64,000 nt of DNA from Calothrix sp. PCC 7716 (GTDB lineage Bacteria; Cyanobacteriota; Cyanobacteriia; Cyanobacteriales; Nostocaceae). The notes below the pieces were generated by a model that was not told the DNA's origin, made no database searches, and worked only from the letters and a program-made list of their open reading frames with translations. Positions 16,980 through 27,165 of the stretch are shown piece by piece. The first letter of the stretch is position 1, and each line of letters begins with the position of its first letter. Where the stretch lies: NCBI RefSeq assembly GCF_019977735.1, contig NZ_AP025018.1, positions 11,226,580 through 11,290,579 on the forward strand. The letters are read 5' to 3'. Position numbers and translations under genes: made by a program.

Positions 16980-18188
16980 TTATTTTGCTGTGTAAGCAAC
17001 ACGATATATTACCCCATTGGTATCATCAGTAAACAGCAGTGAACCATCCTGTGCGATTGCTAATCCTACTGGTCTACCAAATTGTGCTGTTCTGTCTTTT
17101 GTCAAAAAGCCAGTTATAAAATCTTCAAATTTCACAGGTTTACCATTTTGGTAACGAATCCGCACGACTTTGTAACCCACGGGTGGATTCCGGTTCCAAG
17201 AGCCACGCATTGTTACAAAAACATCATTTATATAGTCTTGCGGAAATTGGTTTCCTGTGTAAAATAACATCGCTAATGGTGCGCTGTGTGCTGTATAAGT
17301 TAACACTGGTGGTTGAGTTTTAGCGCAGTATTCTTCTTTTGTTGTTCCTTGTGGGTTTGCGCTTAAGTATACATCAGGGCGCCTGTCACCCCAACAAAAA
17401 GGCCAGCCATAATCTCCACCTTGAACAATACGATTTAATTCTTCTGGTGGTATATCATTTCCTCGCCAATCTGTACCGTGGTCTAACCCCCATAGTTCCT
17501 TTGTTTGGGGATGCCAACCAAAGCCGATTGTATTTCGTAAACCTTTGGCATAAATGGTACGATTACTACCATCCGGTTGCACACGCAGGAGGGTAGCACT
17601 TTCAGGGTTGGTTTCGTCGCAAGCGTTGCAAGTACTACCCACAGAAATATAAAGCATTCCGTCAGGACCAAAAGCCATTGTCCGGTTGGGGTGTTGACCT
17701 GCATCAGGTAAATTAGAAATCAAAGTTTGTAGTTTTCCAAGAGAACCATCTGCTTGTAAGTCGGTGCCGTATAAACTGGTGTCAGTAACAAGGTAAAGAC
17801 GATTTTTATTAATCGTAATACCGTTAACGTACTTTAAACCTTTGGCGACAATATTCATCGAGTCAGCCCGTCCATCTCGATTTGTGTCTCTGAGTGCAAC
17901 AACATCAGCTTCTTCACGACGGGTAACGTAAATTATACCATTAGGAGCAACAACTAAATTACGAGGATTACCTAAACCTTTAGCAAATACATTAATTTGA
18001 AATCCACGCGGTAATTGCAACTGTTTCAAAAGAGATTCATTAAAATCTAGTCTTTGTGGCGTTGACAAATAACCTTCCATTCGCTCAAGTCTACGCTGTT
18101 CTGGTCGTTGTCCGTTGGCAGTTTGAGAAATTAATAAAGCCAATGTACATCCAGCCAAAAAAGACTTTGATTTGTTGATAAATTTCAT
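16980..18188 (-). CDS. PQQ-dependent sugar (sorbosone-type) dehydrogenase, exported
   Basis: 402 residues: a signal peptide (FLAGCTLALLISQTANGQ) then a six-bladed beta-propeller of the soluble glucose/L-sorbosone dehydrogenase family. Visible landmarks are NPRNLVVAPNGIIYVTRR, HPNRTMAFGPDGMLYISVGS, GLRNTIGFGWHPQTKELWGLDHG, GGDYGWPFCWG and GRPVGLAIAQDGSLLFTDD. It would oxidise sugars or related alcohols in the periplasm with PQQ or a similar quinone. Two cysteines in CNACDE may form a disulfide. The rhodopsin gene follows after 90 bp on the same strand, so the two could share a transcript. Confidence 0.9.
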   Translation of the reverse strand: MKFINKSKSFLAGCTLALLISQTANGQRPEQRRLERMEGYLSTPQRLDFNESLLKQLQLPRGFQINVFAKGLGNPRNLVVAPNGIIYVTRREEADVVALRDTNRDGRADSMNIVAKGLKYVNGITINKNRLYLVTDTSLYGTDLQADGSLGKLQTLISNLPDAGQHPNRTMAFGPDGMLYISVGSTCNACDETNPESATLLRVQPDGSNRTIYAKGLRNTIGFGWHPQTKELWGLDHGTDWRGNDIPPEELNRIVQGGDYGWPFCWGDRRPDVYLSANPQGTTKEEYCAKTQPPVLTYTAHSAPLAMLFYTGNQFPQDYINDVFVTMRGSWNRNPPVGYKVVRIRYQNGKPVKFEDFITGFLTKDRTAQFGRPVGLAIAQDGSLLFTDDTNGVIYRVAYTAK

Positions 18189-18518
18189 TGTGGCATGTCT
18201 CCAACCCTGTCGTTATGCGATAGGAACTTGATAGAACTATGTTGATAGTTTCAATAGTCGCTTTTAGTTGCTTAGACTAATCAATTAATAAAACTTTTAC
18301 ATCTAGCTTACGGAATGCTACAACGTAACCAAGTCATCTAAAGTAGTATGCCTTCTGATAGAAGTATAGCTTTTTAACGAACTTTCGTTACTGGCGCCTG
18401 AAGATACTTGATTATCTAGTTATTGCAACTCGTGTATCTTTTCAAAAATCAAACTGTATTTATATAAACATAATAGCAACCATTATTTAATTTAAAGGTT
18501 AATATTCTAAAAACAAAT

Positions 18519-18533
18519 GTGACTAAAAAGTGA
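18519..18533. promoter_or_regulatory. GTGA direct repeat, 11-bp phase (copy 2)
   Basis: AAATGTGACTAAAAAGTGAC with GTGA at 18519 and 18530. It lies in the 557-bp AT-rich spacer between the sugar dehydrogenase and the small Cys-rich membrane protein, about 213 bp before the latter's ATG. Apart from this and one GGCGCC near 18393 I see no other feature in the spacer. Confidence 0.4.
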
Positions 18534-18745
18534 CTGTAATCAAAGTCAGAGGAAATATATTATCTTAATATAAATTCTATACTATTGGTAGATATAAAAG
18601 CAATTTAGTTTTGCTAAATGTTAAATCAGGAATATATAGTTTATAAAACTGTATTTTTAAAAGGAAGTTATAAATTTAATTTTTTTAGTAGCAGCAGTTT
18701 TTGGGTATTTATGATTATACGTTTATAAAAGAGAGGTCAATCAAT

Positions 18746-19120
18746 ATGTCTTTGACACTGAGTCATCCAAATCAAATGTTCGCAGTAACTTCTTATCAGA
18801 GAACGCAAACAGAAGTCCCAGTTCAAAAAACAGTATCAAATCAAGCAGAAATTACAGAAACTATCATTACTCAAGGAGGAGGAATTCTTGCTTTTCTTTT
18901 CTTTTGGGCAGGTTTTTTGATTTGGGCATCAAAGAGATTAAAGAGTGTATCAGATGAACAATTAGATTTGTGTACAAAATCATTACCAAATCACCGTTGT
19001 ACTCAATGCCAATATTTTGTCAAAAATCATTTTTTGAATTGTGCAGTACAACCTTCTCTTGTCCTTACAGATGAAGCAGATAATTGTTCAGACTATTGCC
19101 CCAAGAATCAAAAACCATAA
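18746..19120 (+). CDS. Small membrane protein with cysteine-rich cytosolic or external domain
   Basis: 124 residues: a polar N-terminus, one membrane segment (GGGILAFLFFWAGFLIWAS, about 51-69) and a C-terminal domain with six cysteines arranged LC-x10-C-x2-C-x9-C-x14-C-x3-C. The HRCTQCQYF and NCSDYCP pairs suggest metal binding or a disulfide fold. The ATG at 18746 has GAGAGG upstream. It probably belongs to a transcript with the TrkH gene that begins about 50 bp after its stop. Family not recognised. Confidence 0.6.
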   Translation: MSLTLSHPNQMFAVTSYQRTQTEVPVQKTVSNQAEITETIITQGGGILAFLFFWAGFLIWASKRLKSVSDEQLDLCTKSLPNHRCTQCQYFVKNHFLNCAVQPSLVLTDEADNCSDYCPKNQKP

Positions 19121-19257
19121 GGGTAATTTCTCAACTCGTCGCTTAATATAATTTGCTTGTATACAGGTGAAAACAAAAACTCAAAAAATTAATCCTCATG
19201 TTCATTCTATCTTGCATGATGTTGGCTTATTACTTCATGTCCCAGGTGTAATGGCAC

Positions 19258-20682
19258 TTGCCTATGAAACCTATTTGTCTATGGTTTAGAGAATATTATG
19301 CAGTTTGGGGATTTTTGATAACTGCGCTTTCTTCTTTACTTATTGGTCAGTTTTTATACCGCAGCTTTCAGGAAAAGGGAGAAACTCAGTTACGTCACGC
19401 GATGATAATTGCTGCTTTGAGTTGGGCAATAATTCCAATTTTAGGCGCCATCCCATTTTGGGTTACTGCTTCTTTTATTGCTAATACCCAAACGCCAGTA
19501 ACTATACGAGAGTTCCAAGATTTCTGGAATGCTTTATTTGAAGCTGTTTCTGGATTTACCAGCGCAGGATTAACTGTAACACTGAATGAAAGCAGACTAC
19601 CGCACAGTTTACAGTGGTGGCGTTCGTTCATGCAATGGATTGGTGGAGTTGGAGTAATTGTACTAGTTCTTTCTGTATCAGAACCAAGTACAGATGCTTA
19701 CCAACTTTACAGTGCAGAGGGACGCTCGAAACGTATTGCTGCAACTGTTAGTGCAACAGTACGCCGAATTTGGTGGATTTACCTGCTTTACACTGGATTC
19801 AGTATTTTGTTGTTTCGTATTACTGGAATGCCTTGGTGGGATGCTATTAATCATGGTTTAACAGGTATTTCTACAGGTGGATTTAGCATACAAGATGATA
19901 GTATTACTGGTTATAATTCAGCGGTTCAACTTGCTGTTATTGTAGTGATGACTCTAGGCGCCATCAGCTTCCCAATTCATTACCAATTTATTACACAAAA
20001 ACGCTTATCTGCATTATGGCAAGATTCTCAACATAAAACGTTATGGCTGCTACTTGCTATTGGTTCTTTAGTATTATTATTTGAGAACCGTTGGTTTTTT
20101 GGTTCGTTTATTTGGCTAGATAGTTTATTTCAATGGGTTTCTGCTTTAGGGACTTGTGGATTTGAAACAGTCGATTTACAAAATTGGAGTTCGAGTGCAA
20201 AACTGTTATTAATTTTGGGAATGGTAGTAGGTGGCGCCGCTGGTTCTACTGTTGGTGGGTTAAAATTAAATCGTTTGGTATTCTTTGGCAAAGCAGTTGT
20301 ATGGCACTTGCAAAAAGTAGCACTGCAACCTAACCAACCTATGTATTATCGAGTGGAAGGTGAAACAGTGACGGAAGCAGAAGCTAGTCGCACTATTGAA
20401 GCAGCTACTGTTTTACTAGTACTTTGGTTAACTGCAATTGCTATGGGAGTTATACTTTTATTGCATGTGGCGCCAGGATATAATTTAATAGATGTAATTT
20501 TTGAAGCAACTTCTGCTCTCGGAAGTGTGGGTTTATCAGTAGGAATTACTCATCCTGATTTGCATTGGTTAGGTAAACTTACCTTAATGTTATTAATGTG
20601 GGTAGGAAGATTAGAAATCGTTCCTGTTTTAGTTTTATTTTTATCGTTGGTTAATTTTAACAAAAAAGGTGTCAGTTTCTAG
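19258..20682 (+). CDS. TrkH-family K+ uptake protein, 5' end likely frameshifted
   Basis: 474 residues with repeated membrane segments and P-loops of the TrkH/KtrB channel subunit: FEAVSGFTSAGLTV, QWIGGVGVIVL, NHGLTGISTGGFS, SALGTCGFETVD, GGAAGSTVGGLKLNR and ATSALGSVGLS. The frame opens only with a TTG at 19258. Just upstream, in the other frame, a GTG at 19167 starts KTKTQKINPHVHS...LLLHVPGVMALA, which looks like the missing family N-terminus and stops at a TAG near 19288. A one-base shift near 19260 would join them. Either the gene is mutated, an internal start is used, or there is a sequence error. No TrkA partner is adjacent. Confidence 0.85.
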   Translation: MPMKPICLWFREYYAVWGFLITALSSLLIGQFLYRSFQEKGETQLRHAMIIAALSWAIIPILGAIPFWVTASFIANTQTPVTIREFQDFWNALFEAVSGFTSAGLTVTLNESRLPHSLQWWRSFMQWIGGVGVIVLVLSVSEPSTDAYQLYSAEGRSKRIAATVSATVRRIWWIYLLYTGFSILLFRITGMPWWDAINHGLTGISTGGFSIQDDSITGYNSAVQLAVIVVMTLGAISFPIHYQFITQKRLSALWQDSQHKTLWLLLAIGSLVLLFENRWFFGSFIWLDSLFQWVSALGTCGFETVDLQNWSSSAKLLLILGMVVGGAAGSTVGGLKLNRLVFFGKAVVWHLQKVALQPNQPMYYRVEGETVTEAEASRTIEAATVLLVLWLTAIAMGVILLLHVAPGYNLIDVIFEATSALGSVGLSVGITHPDLHWLGKLTLMLLMWVGRLEIVPVLVLFLSLVNFNKKGVSF

Positions 20683-20798
20683 GTCAGCTTAATATCGTCC
20701 ATCATTTTTAAATCATATTTATCAATGAATATAAAAATAACTATGTCGTGTTTATTACATAGTTATATTTATTACAATTATGCATATAGAGCAACTCA

Positions 20799-22382
20799 AT
20801 GGAAAAACAACAAAATCTTAATAATAAACTATTAGGTGCTGGTAGGTCTGGACAAGTTTTTTTAGTAAAAAATCAAGAAGAGCAGATAGCAAGGAAAATA
20901 TTTTATTCTGATACAATCGCCAGTATAATCCATTATTTTTTCTTTGGCGCCCCTAACCCATATGTTTGGAATGAAGACGCGATTAAGTGTGCTTTTTATC
21001 GTCGTCGAATTATGAGCGCATTAGTGAAATTTTGGTTTAATGATAAGTTAAAAATTGCAGAGGCAAAAGGTACTGATTGGAATCAAGAATTTAAAGCTTA
21101 CCAAATGGATACAGAGTTTATTGAAGGAAGGCACGTAGCACTACGACAGCCTTGTAATCAAGATAGAATTCGTGAATTATCTGTTTTAATTAATGATATC
21201 ATGAAGCCTTTACAAAAGAAATTAATTGAGGCTGGTTTTGACGGATTAGTTTGGCAAGCAGGAAAAGGAACACCTACAGCTTTAAATAATTTTTTATTAA
21301 CAGCTAGTGACTCAGGTCAAGCTCTTTTTGTTTGGATAGATTTAGAATCAGGTGTGCCAGCTTTATTTCCTTTAAATCCCTTAGCGCTTTTGTCATTTTA
21401 TATTCCTACATCATTTAAATATAGACGAGCATTATTTGATGATGTAGATAATGTTAAGCTCAAACAATATGTAAATCATAATTATTTACACTTGCAAGAT
21501 AATTTAGGTAGCAAACAGTATTATGAAATTTTAGATGATATCGACCAATTAAATTTTTATCAAGAGAAGTGGAAAAAGTTAAGAAGGATTGATTGCAGTA
21601 TTCAATATCAACTAAAAAAAGGGTTTATCAACGAACATCAAGCTAGATGGTTTTTAAATCATCCTTTCTTCTGGTATCAAAGAGAACTCTCCAGATTATT
21701 AAGAAAGGCGTTTCAAAAAATATTGATTGAACTGCCTATAGCAATAGTTCACAAAATTATTACAATTAATTATTTACAATTTTTTCAAAGATTTTGGAAA
21801 TTTATATCTTCTCCACGCTATAGATTACAGATGGCAAGAAATTATATAGCGAAAAGAATTGCTTACTGGCAAGATAGAAAACAGTTAACACCAGAAGAAA
21901 CAGAAATATTGCTGCAATCTCTAAAAAGGGAGGAGAGTAGCGCTTATTTAAATGATTTTAGCGTTCATGTCGGTATTAAGGTATTTATTAAAACTTCTGA
22001 GTATATCTTAGTGCCACTTCTTTATATGGTTGGTTTGATTGATGAGTTTATTTTTATTACTTGGCTAATTATCGGGGGACCAATTTATCGGCAAGTTTAT
22101 ACAATTTTTAGAATGATACAAGCGGTTGTCAACAAACAAGAAATTCCTTGGGTTGCCTTTTTGGTTGGATTACTTCCTACTGTAGGTACTTTGGCTTATC
22201 CTTGTCAAATTATTTATTCATCTTCAGGTAAAAATAAAAAGATTGCCCAATTCATTATATACGATTTTTTTACTAAGATTGGCGAAAAAATTCCTGCTTG
22301 GGGTGGAGAAGATACCCAAACAGAACATTTTTTCAACCGTATCGGCGCCGGAATCGCTCGTATCAGAGTACAGAGAAATTAA
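20799..22382 (+). CDS. Kinase-like protein with C-terminal membrane segments
   Basis: 527 residues. The N-terminus [17 protein letters not shown] looks like the Gly-rich ATP loop of protein-kinase-like folds, followed by ARKIF where the active-site Lys is expected. The later region [20 protein letters not shown] and [20 protein letters not shown] fits a catalytic-loop/metal-binding Asp pair (WIDLES), but a classic HRD motif is missing. Residues about 395-475 hold two or three hydrophobic segments ([37 protein letters not shown]). It may phosphorylate a lipid, sugar or protein at the membrane; this is inference. It ends convergent with the GH63-type gene with a 4-bp overlap. Confidence 0.55.
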   Translation: MEKQQNLNNKLLGAGRSGQVFLVKNQEEQIARKIFYSDTIASIIHYFFFGAPNPYVWNEDAIKCAFYRRRIMSALVKFWFNDKLKIAEAKGTDWNQEFKAYQMDTEFIEGRHVALRQPCNQDRIRELSVLINDIMKPLQKKLIEAGFDGLVWQAGKGTPTALNNFLLTASDSGQALFVWIDLESGVPALFPLNPLALLSFYIPTSFKYRRALFDDVDNVKLKQYVNHNYLHLQDNLGSKQYYEILDDIDQLNFYQEKWKKLRRIDCSIQYQLKKGFINEHQARWFLNHPFFWYQRELSRLLRKAFQKILIELPIAIVHKIITINYLQFFQRFWKFISSPRYRLQMARNYIAKRIAYWQDRKQLTPEETEILLQSLKREESSAYLNDFSVHVGIKVFIKTSEYILVPLLYMVGLIDEFIFITWLIIGGPIYRQVYTIFRMIQAVVNKQEIPWVAFLVGLLPTVGTLAYPCQIIYSSSGKNKKIAQFIIYDFFTKIGEKIPAWGGEDTQTEHFFNRIGAGIARIRVQRN

Positions 22383-25063
22383 TTAGTAATTACTTTTACG
22401 GCATTTTGAAATTTATCACTAGTTTGGTTATATTTCGTCTGATGCCAGTAATCATGAATTAAATTCGCTACTAATCCTGTCCAACCTGTTTGATGATTAG
22501 CTCCTAATCCGGCGCCGTTATCACCATGAAAATACTCGTAGAACAAAATTAAATCACGCCAGTCAGGATTAGATTGAAATTCTTTGTGACCTCCATGAAC
22601 AGGACGATTACCTGCTTCATTACGGATAAAAATACTCATCAACCTGTGAGATAATTCAGTTGCCACTTCCGCTAAATTCATAAATTGTCCAGACCCACTA
22701 GGACATTCAACTTTGAAATCATCCCCTAAATACTGATGAAATTTTTGTAGAGATTCAATAATTAAAAAGTTCATTGGGAACCAAACCGGACCACGCCAGT
22801 TAGAATTACCACCAAACATTCCATTTGTTGATTCTGCGGGTTCATAATTAACGCTATGCTGCTGTCCATCAACATCAAAAGTATAGGGGTTATCAGCATG
22901 AAATTTAGAAACTGAGCGAACACCATGAGGACTCAAAAACTCAGTTTCATCGAGCATTATTTGTAAAATGGCTTTAAGCTTGTCTGGATTGACGATAGCT
23001 AATAGTCTTCTTGCTCCGCTTCCTTGCACTTCTAAAGAAGCAATATTTTCTTGCAATTTAGGACGATTTTGAATAAACCATTCAAATCGTTTATTAAAAC
23101 TCGGAAAACTCTTTAATACATCATCTTCTAAAATTCCCACTGCGAACAAAGGAACTAAGCCAACCATAGAGCGAACTTTCAAATGATGACGTTCATTATG
23201 GGGTGAGTGCAGTACATCATAGAAAAATTTGTCTTCATCATCCCACAGATGGATATTAGTCTCACCAATATGATTCATTGCATCAGCAATGTAAAGGAAA
23301 TGTTCAAAGAACTTACTAGCAATATCTTCATATGTAGGATTAAATTTTGCTAGTTCAAGAGCAATGGTTAGCATATTTAAACTGTACATGCCCATCCAAC
23401 TTGTACCGTCAGATTGTTCTAAATATCCACCTGTTGGTAACTCAGAACTTCTGTCAAAAATCCCGATGTTGTCTAAACCTAAAAATCCTCCCTGGAAAAC
23501 ATTATCCCCATTATTATCCTTTCGATTAACCCACCAAGTAAAATTGAGCAATAACTTTTGAAAAACTCGTTCGAGAAAATCAGTATCCCCATGACCATAA
23601 AGTTCTTTTTCAATCTGATAAACTCGCCAAGTTCCCCAAGCATGAACGGGTGGGTTAACATCACTAAAATGCCATTCATAAGCGGGAATTTGTCCGTTAG
23701 GATGCATGTACCATTCTCTTGTGAACCTATCCATTTGTCGTTTAGCAAAATCAGGGTCAATCATTGCTAAAGGAACGACATGAAAGGCTAAATCCCAAGC
23801 AGCATACCAAGGAAACTCCCATTTATCAGGCATTGAAATCACATCATCATTATAAAGATGTATCCATTCAAGATTACGAGCATTATATCTTTGTGGAGTT
23901 GGTTGATTAGAATCACCTTTTAGCCAATCTTCTACGACATAATGGTAGTACTGCTTTGTCCACAACAACCCAGCAAAAGCTTGACGTTGTACATTTCTAA
24001 CATCTTCAGGTAAATTCTGCCCAGAAATACGTTGGTAAAATTCATCAGCTTCTTGTTTGCGGGTATAGAAAGTATTCTCAAAATCGGCGCCAAAAGGTTG
24101 CCTCAACTCTTTATTATCAGCCAACCGTAAACAAATAGTTCGAGTTTCTCCTGCATCAAGTGTTATCTCGTAGTGTGCAGCTACTTTCGTACCTCTTTGA
24201 TTTGTACTAACTGCTTCTTTTTCTCCATTAACTATATAGTTATTAATCCCATCTTTCACATAAGGATGCTGGTTTGTATTGCCAAATAACCGCTTGTGAT
24301 TAGTTTCATTTTCAGTAAACAAAAACTCTTTACAGTCTTGACAAAATAGCCAACTATCACCCAAGCTAGAATGGGAGGCATTCACGACACCCTCTTTATC
24401 AAGCGTCAAAATGGGTTTTTTACTGTTTTCGCCCCAAGACCAAGTATTGCGAAACCATAAAGTTGGTAGAACATGTAAGGTTTTGCGCTCACTGCCTCTA
24501 TTAACTACAGAAATTTTAATGAGAATATCTTCTGGTGATGCCTTAGCGTATTCGACAAATACATCAAAATATTTATTATCATCAAATACACCAGTATCTA
24601 TCAGTTCAAACTCTGGCTCATGATATCCTCGTCGCTGGTTTTCTTCTACTAATTCCCTGTATGGAAAGGCTTTATAGGGATATTTATAGAGATATTTCAT
24701 GTAAGCATGGGAAGGAGTATTGTCAAGATAAAAATAATATTCTTTAACATCTTCGCCATGATTTCCTTCTGGACCGCTAAGTCCAAATAGTCTTTCTTTC
24801 AATATTGGGTCTTCCCCATTCCATAAAGCTACAGAAAAACATAAACGCTGATGATTATCAGAAATACCAGCGATACCATCTTCTCCCCAACGGTAAGCGC
24901 GCGAACGAGCATGGTCGTGGGGAAAATAATCCCAAGCGCTACCCGAAGCACTGTAATCTTCGCGTACTGTTCCCCATTGTCGTTCGCTTAAGTAAGGTCC
25001 CCATCGGCGCCAGTATGCTTGACGATTACGGTCTTCTTGTAATCTTTTTTCTTCTGCAGTCAT
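22379..25063 (-). CDS. GH63/MGH1-type glycoside hydrolase
   Basis: 894 residues of the large (alpha/alpha)6-barrel glucosidase type. The N-terminal beta domain includes [22 protein letters not shown] and the barrel begins around 390. Family landmarks are [90 protein letters not shown] and [14 protein letters not shown]. No signal peptide, so it acts in the cytoplasm, presumably on a glucose-containing oligosaccharide or compatible-solute glycoside. Together with the amylo-1,6-glucosidase at 32.9 kb it points to glycan turnover. It heads a compact minus-strand run downstream of the rhomboid gene. Confidence 0.87.
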   Translation of the reverse strand: MTAEEKRLQEDRNRQAYWRRWGPYLSERQWGTVREDYSASGSAWDYFPHDHARSRAYRWGEDGIAGISDNHQRLCFSVALWNGEDPILKERLFGLSGPEGNHGEDVKEYYFYLDNTPSHAYMKYLYKYPYKAFPYRELVEENQRRGYHEPEFELIDTGVFDDNKYFDVFVEYAKASPEDILIKISVVNRGSERKTLHVLPTLWFRNTWSWGENSKKPILTLDKEGVVNASHSSLGDSWLFCQDCKEFLFTENETNHKRLFGNTNQHPYVKDGINNYIVNGEKEAVSTNQRGTKVAAHYEITLDAGETRTICLRLADNKELRQPFGADFENTFYTRKQEADEFYQRISGQNLPEDVRNVQRQAFAGLLWTKQYYHYVVEDWLKGDSNQPTPQRYNARNLEWIHLYNDDVISMPDKWEFPWYAAWDLAFHVVPLAMIDPDFAKRQMDRFTREWYMHPNGQIPAYEWHFSDVNPPVHAWGTWRVYQIEKELYGHGDTDFLERVFQKLLLNFTWWVNRKDNNGDNVFQGGFLGLDNIGIFDRSSELPTGGYLEQSDGTSWMGMYSLNMLTIALELAKFNPTYEDIASKFFEHFLYIADAMNHIGETNIHLWDDEDKFFYDVLHSPHNERHHLKVRSMVGLVPLFAVGILEDDVLKSFPSFNKRFEWFIQNRPKLQENIASLEVQGSGARRLLAIVNPDKLKAILQIMLDETEFLSPHGVRSVSKFHADNPYTFDVDGQQHSVNYEPAESTNGMFGGNSNWRGPVWFPMNFLIIESLQKFHQYLGDDFKVECPSGSGQFMNLAEVATELSHRLMSIFIRNEAGNRPVHGGHKEFQSNPDWRDLILFYEYFHGDNGAGLGANHQTGWTGLVANLIHDYWHQTKYNQTSDKFQNAVKVITN

Positions 25064-25085
25064 CTTTTTTACTCCTTGTTATATT

Positions 25086-25778
25086 TCACGGATGCTTGTT
25101 GTATAAACCGAATAGAGGAGCAAGAAGGGCGCCAAAAACAAACCCTCCTGCGTGTGCCCAATATGCTATGCCACCGCTTTCCATACCAATGTTACTACGA
25201 ACTTGTAAGCTAGCTACACTGTAAAAGGCTTGCTGGAAAAACCAAAAACCTAGAAACAAGAATGCAGGAAGTCGCACTGTTGTAATAAAAAACCCTAAAG
25301 GAACTAAAGTCAAAATTTGCGCGCGTGGAAATCTGAGGATATATGCTCCTAAAACTCCGGCAATTGCACCACTGGCGCCTAAAGCTGGAATTGTAGAATT
25401 TTGTGAAAAGAACCATTGGCTTAATGCTGCCAAAACACCACAAGTTAAATAAAAAATTAAATATTTAACATGCCCTAAACGGTCTTCAATATTATTACCA
25501 AAAATAGCCAGAAATAACATATTTCCGCCAAGGTGTAAAAAACCCCCATGCAAAAATTGGGAAGTTATTAAAGTCAGCCATTCTGGAATTATTTGATTGC
25601 CAACAGGGCAAGTTGCAGAAAGTTGGCAGGGTACTAACGCTGCAACGCGAACAAAACTTTGTAATTGTTGTGGTGTTAAGCTTACTTGATAAATAAATAC
25701 AAGAATATTAATGATAATCAATGCATAATTAACGTATGGGGTTATAGTTGTTGGGTTATTGTCTCGTAGTGGAACCAC
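25086..25778 (-). CDS. Rhomboid-family intramembrane serine protease
   Basis: 230 residues with six hydrophobic segments and the full rhomboid signature: HGGFLHLGGNML (His77, His82, Asn86), catalytic Ser136 in GASGAIAG, and His209 in WAHAGGFVFG. Rhomboids cut membrane-anchored proteins inside the bilayer. It lies 14 bp after the MscS gene and 22 bp before the GH63-type gene on the same strand, consistent with one transcript. Confidence 0.94.
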   Translation of the reverse strand: MVPLRDNNPTTITPYVNYALIIINILVFIYQVSLTPQQLQSFVRVAALVPCQLSATCPVGNQIIPEWLTLITSQFLHGGFLHLGGNMLFLAIFGNNIEDRLGHVKYLIFYLTCGVLAALSQWFFSQNSTIPALGASGAIAGVLGAYILRFPRAQILTLVPLGFFITTVRLPAFLFLGFWFFQQAFYSVASLQVRSNIGMESGGIAYWAHAGGFVFGALLAPLFGLYNKHP

Positions 25779-25792
25779 GGCTTATTTTCCTT

Positions 25793-27160
25793 TTAATTAG
25801 TTTTGTGATTTTGCTCTTCATAATTAACGTGATGATTGTCATTAAATGGCGTTAAACCTCGTAACCTTACAGTGTAAATATCTGTTGGCATATCAACTCC
25901 AGCTTGCATTAATGCTTCTTTGATTGCTTGTGCTACCAAAGAAGTCATTTCTAGAAATGGCAAGCGTCGAGAATTAATCCAAAATCGAACTTCAATATTT
26001 ACGGTACTTGCCGCAAGTTCGCGCACTAATATATCTGGTTTTGGGTCTGCTTCTACTCCTTCGACTGCTAAAACAGCTTCATTAATTATTTCTTTTGCTC
26101 TAGTAATATCCGATTCGTAGCCAATCCCCACTGTCAGAGTGTTACGACGAGTTGTACAGGCAGTATTATTGGTAATAGTAGCACTAAAAACTTCTTGATT
26201 AGGAATATAAACTACACGTCCATCATAAGTTTTTAACGTTGTCGCGCGTAATTGAATCTGAGTTACTGTGCCTTCAAATTCTTTAATAATAATTTGGTCG
26301 CCTAACCTAAAAGGGCGAGATGCGAGTAAAATAATTCCAGAGAAGTAATTACTCAAAACATCTCGCAAACTAAAACCAATAGCTACACTTGTTAATCCTA
26401 AAGTTCCGACCAAAGTCGCAAAGTCGAGTCCCAAAACTCCTAAAGCAACAACTGAACCAATTACCCAAACACCACCATACATTAACCGACTCACCAGAAT
26501 TTTAGAATTGCGGTCTACTTCCCATTGCCTTGAACCAAATAAAGTTAGACGACGAACACTTGCTGCAATTATCCAAGTTGACAAGAGTGCTAAAGTGGCG
26601 CCTAAAAAAGATGGTAGGTTGTCAATAGTATCCCGTTGGAACTGACGCACAGTACTATACAACCTTTGTCCAACATCTATAGCTAACGGTGGTTGTTCAA
26701 ATGCTTGATTAAGTTCTTGTGCCCACTGTTGTGCTAAAGTTTCGACTGGTTCATTAAAATCTTGCGCGTCCTGTTGGGTGACAGTTAATAAAACCCGATT
26801 GCCTACTTGTAAAGTCGCAATACCCCGTGATTGGTCGGTTACAGTAGTAACATTTCTGTTAACTTGAGGTTGCGCCAAAATACCCGCTATACGACGGTTG
26901 ACTATTTGCGCGCGTTGAGTAGCATTTACCGAACCAACACTACCAACTTGAAAGACGGGCTGTCCTCTAACAATAATATCAGCGAAGAACAGCCCATCGG
27001 GTGCGGTTTCTTCTGTTTCCTCTGGCTGAGGTGTGACAGCAGGAATTGGAATTTCCTGAGTAAATGCTTTTTCTGGTGGTAGCAGTAATACACTAGTGAT
27101 AGTGAATATAAATGTGGTAGCAACAAGCTTACGTTTCCCACGGGTAAAAACACGATTCAT
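25793..27160 (-). CDS. MscS-family mechanosensitive channel with exported N-terminal region
   Basis: 455 residues. A signal peptide or first membrane helix is followed by a periplasmic region of about 150 residues (ADIIVRGQPVFQVG...RRIAGIL, a BON-like pattern). Membrane helices near 190-290 follow, then the MscS pore helix and beta domain: LVGTLGLTSVAIGFSLRDVLSNYFSGIILL, RPFRLGDQIIIKEFEGTV and VYIPNQEVFSATITN. It releases solutes on hypo-osmotic shock. It is 5 bp downstream of the baeRF gene and 14 bp upstream of rhomboid, so probably cotranscribed. Confidence 0.92.
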   Translation of the reverse strand: MNRVFTRGKRKLVATTFIFTITSVLLLPPEKAFTQEIPIPAVTPQPEETEETAPDGLFFADIIVRGQPVFQVGSVGSVNATQRAQIVNRRIAGILAQPQVNRNVTTVTDQSRGIATLQVGNRVLLTVTQQDAQDFNEPVETLAQQWAQELNQAFEQPPLAIDVGQRLYSTVRQFQRDTIDNLPSFLGATLALLSTWIIAASVRRLTLFGSRQWEVDRNSKILVSRLMYGGVWVIGSVVALGVLGLDFATLVGTLGLTSVAIGFSLRDVLSNYFSGIILLASRPFRLGDQIIIKEFEGTVTQIQLRATTLKTYDGRVVYIPNQEVFSATITNNTACTTRRNTLTVGIGYESDITRAKEIINEAVLAVEGVEADPKPDILVRELAASTVNIEVRFWINSRRLPFLEMTSLVAQAIKEALMQAGVDMPTDIYTVRLRGLTPFNDNHHVNYEEQNHKTN

Positions 27161-27165
27161 GATTC

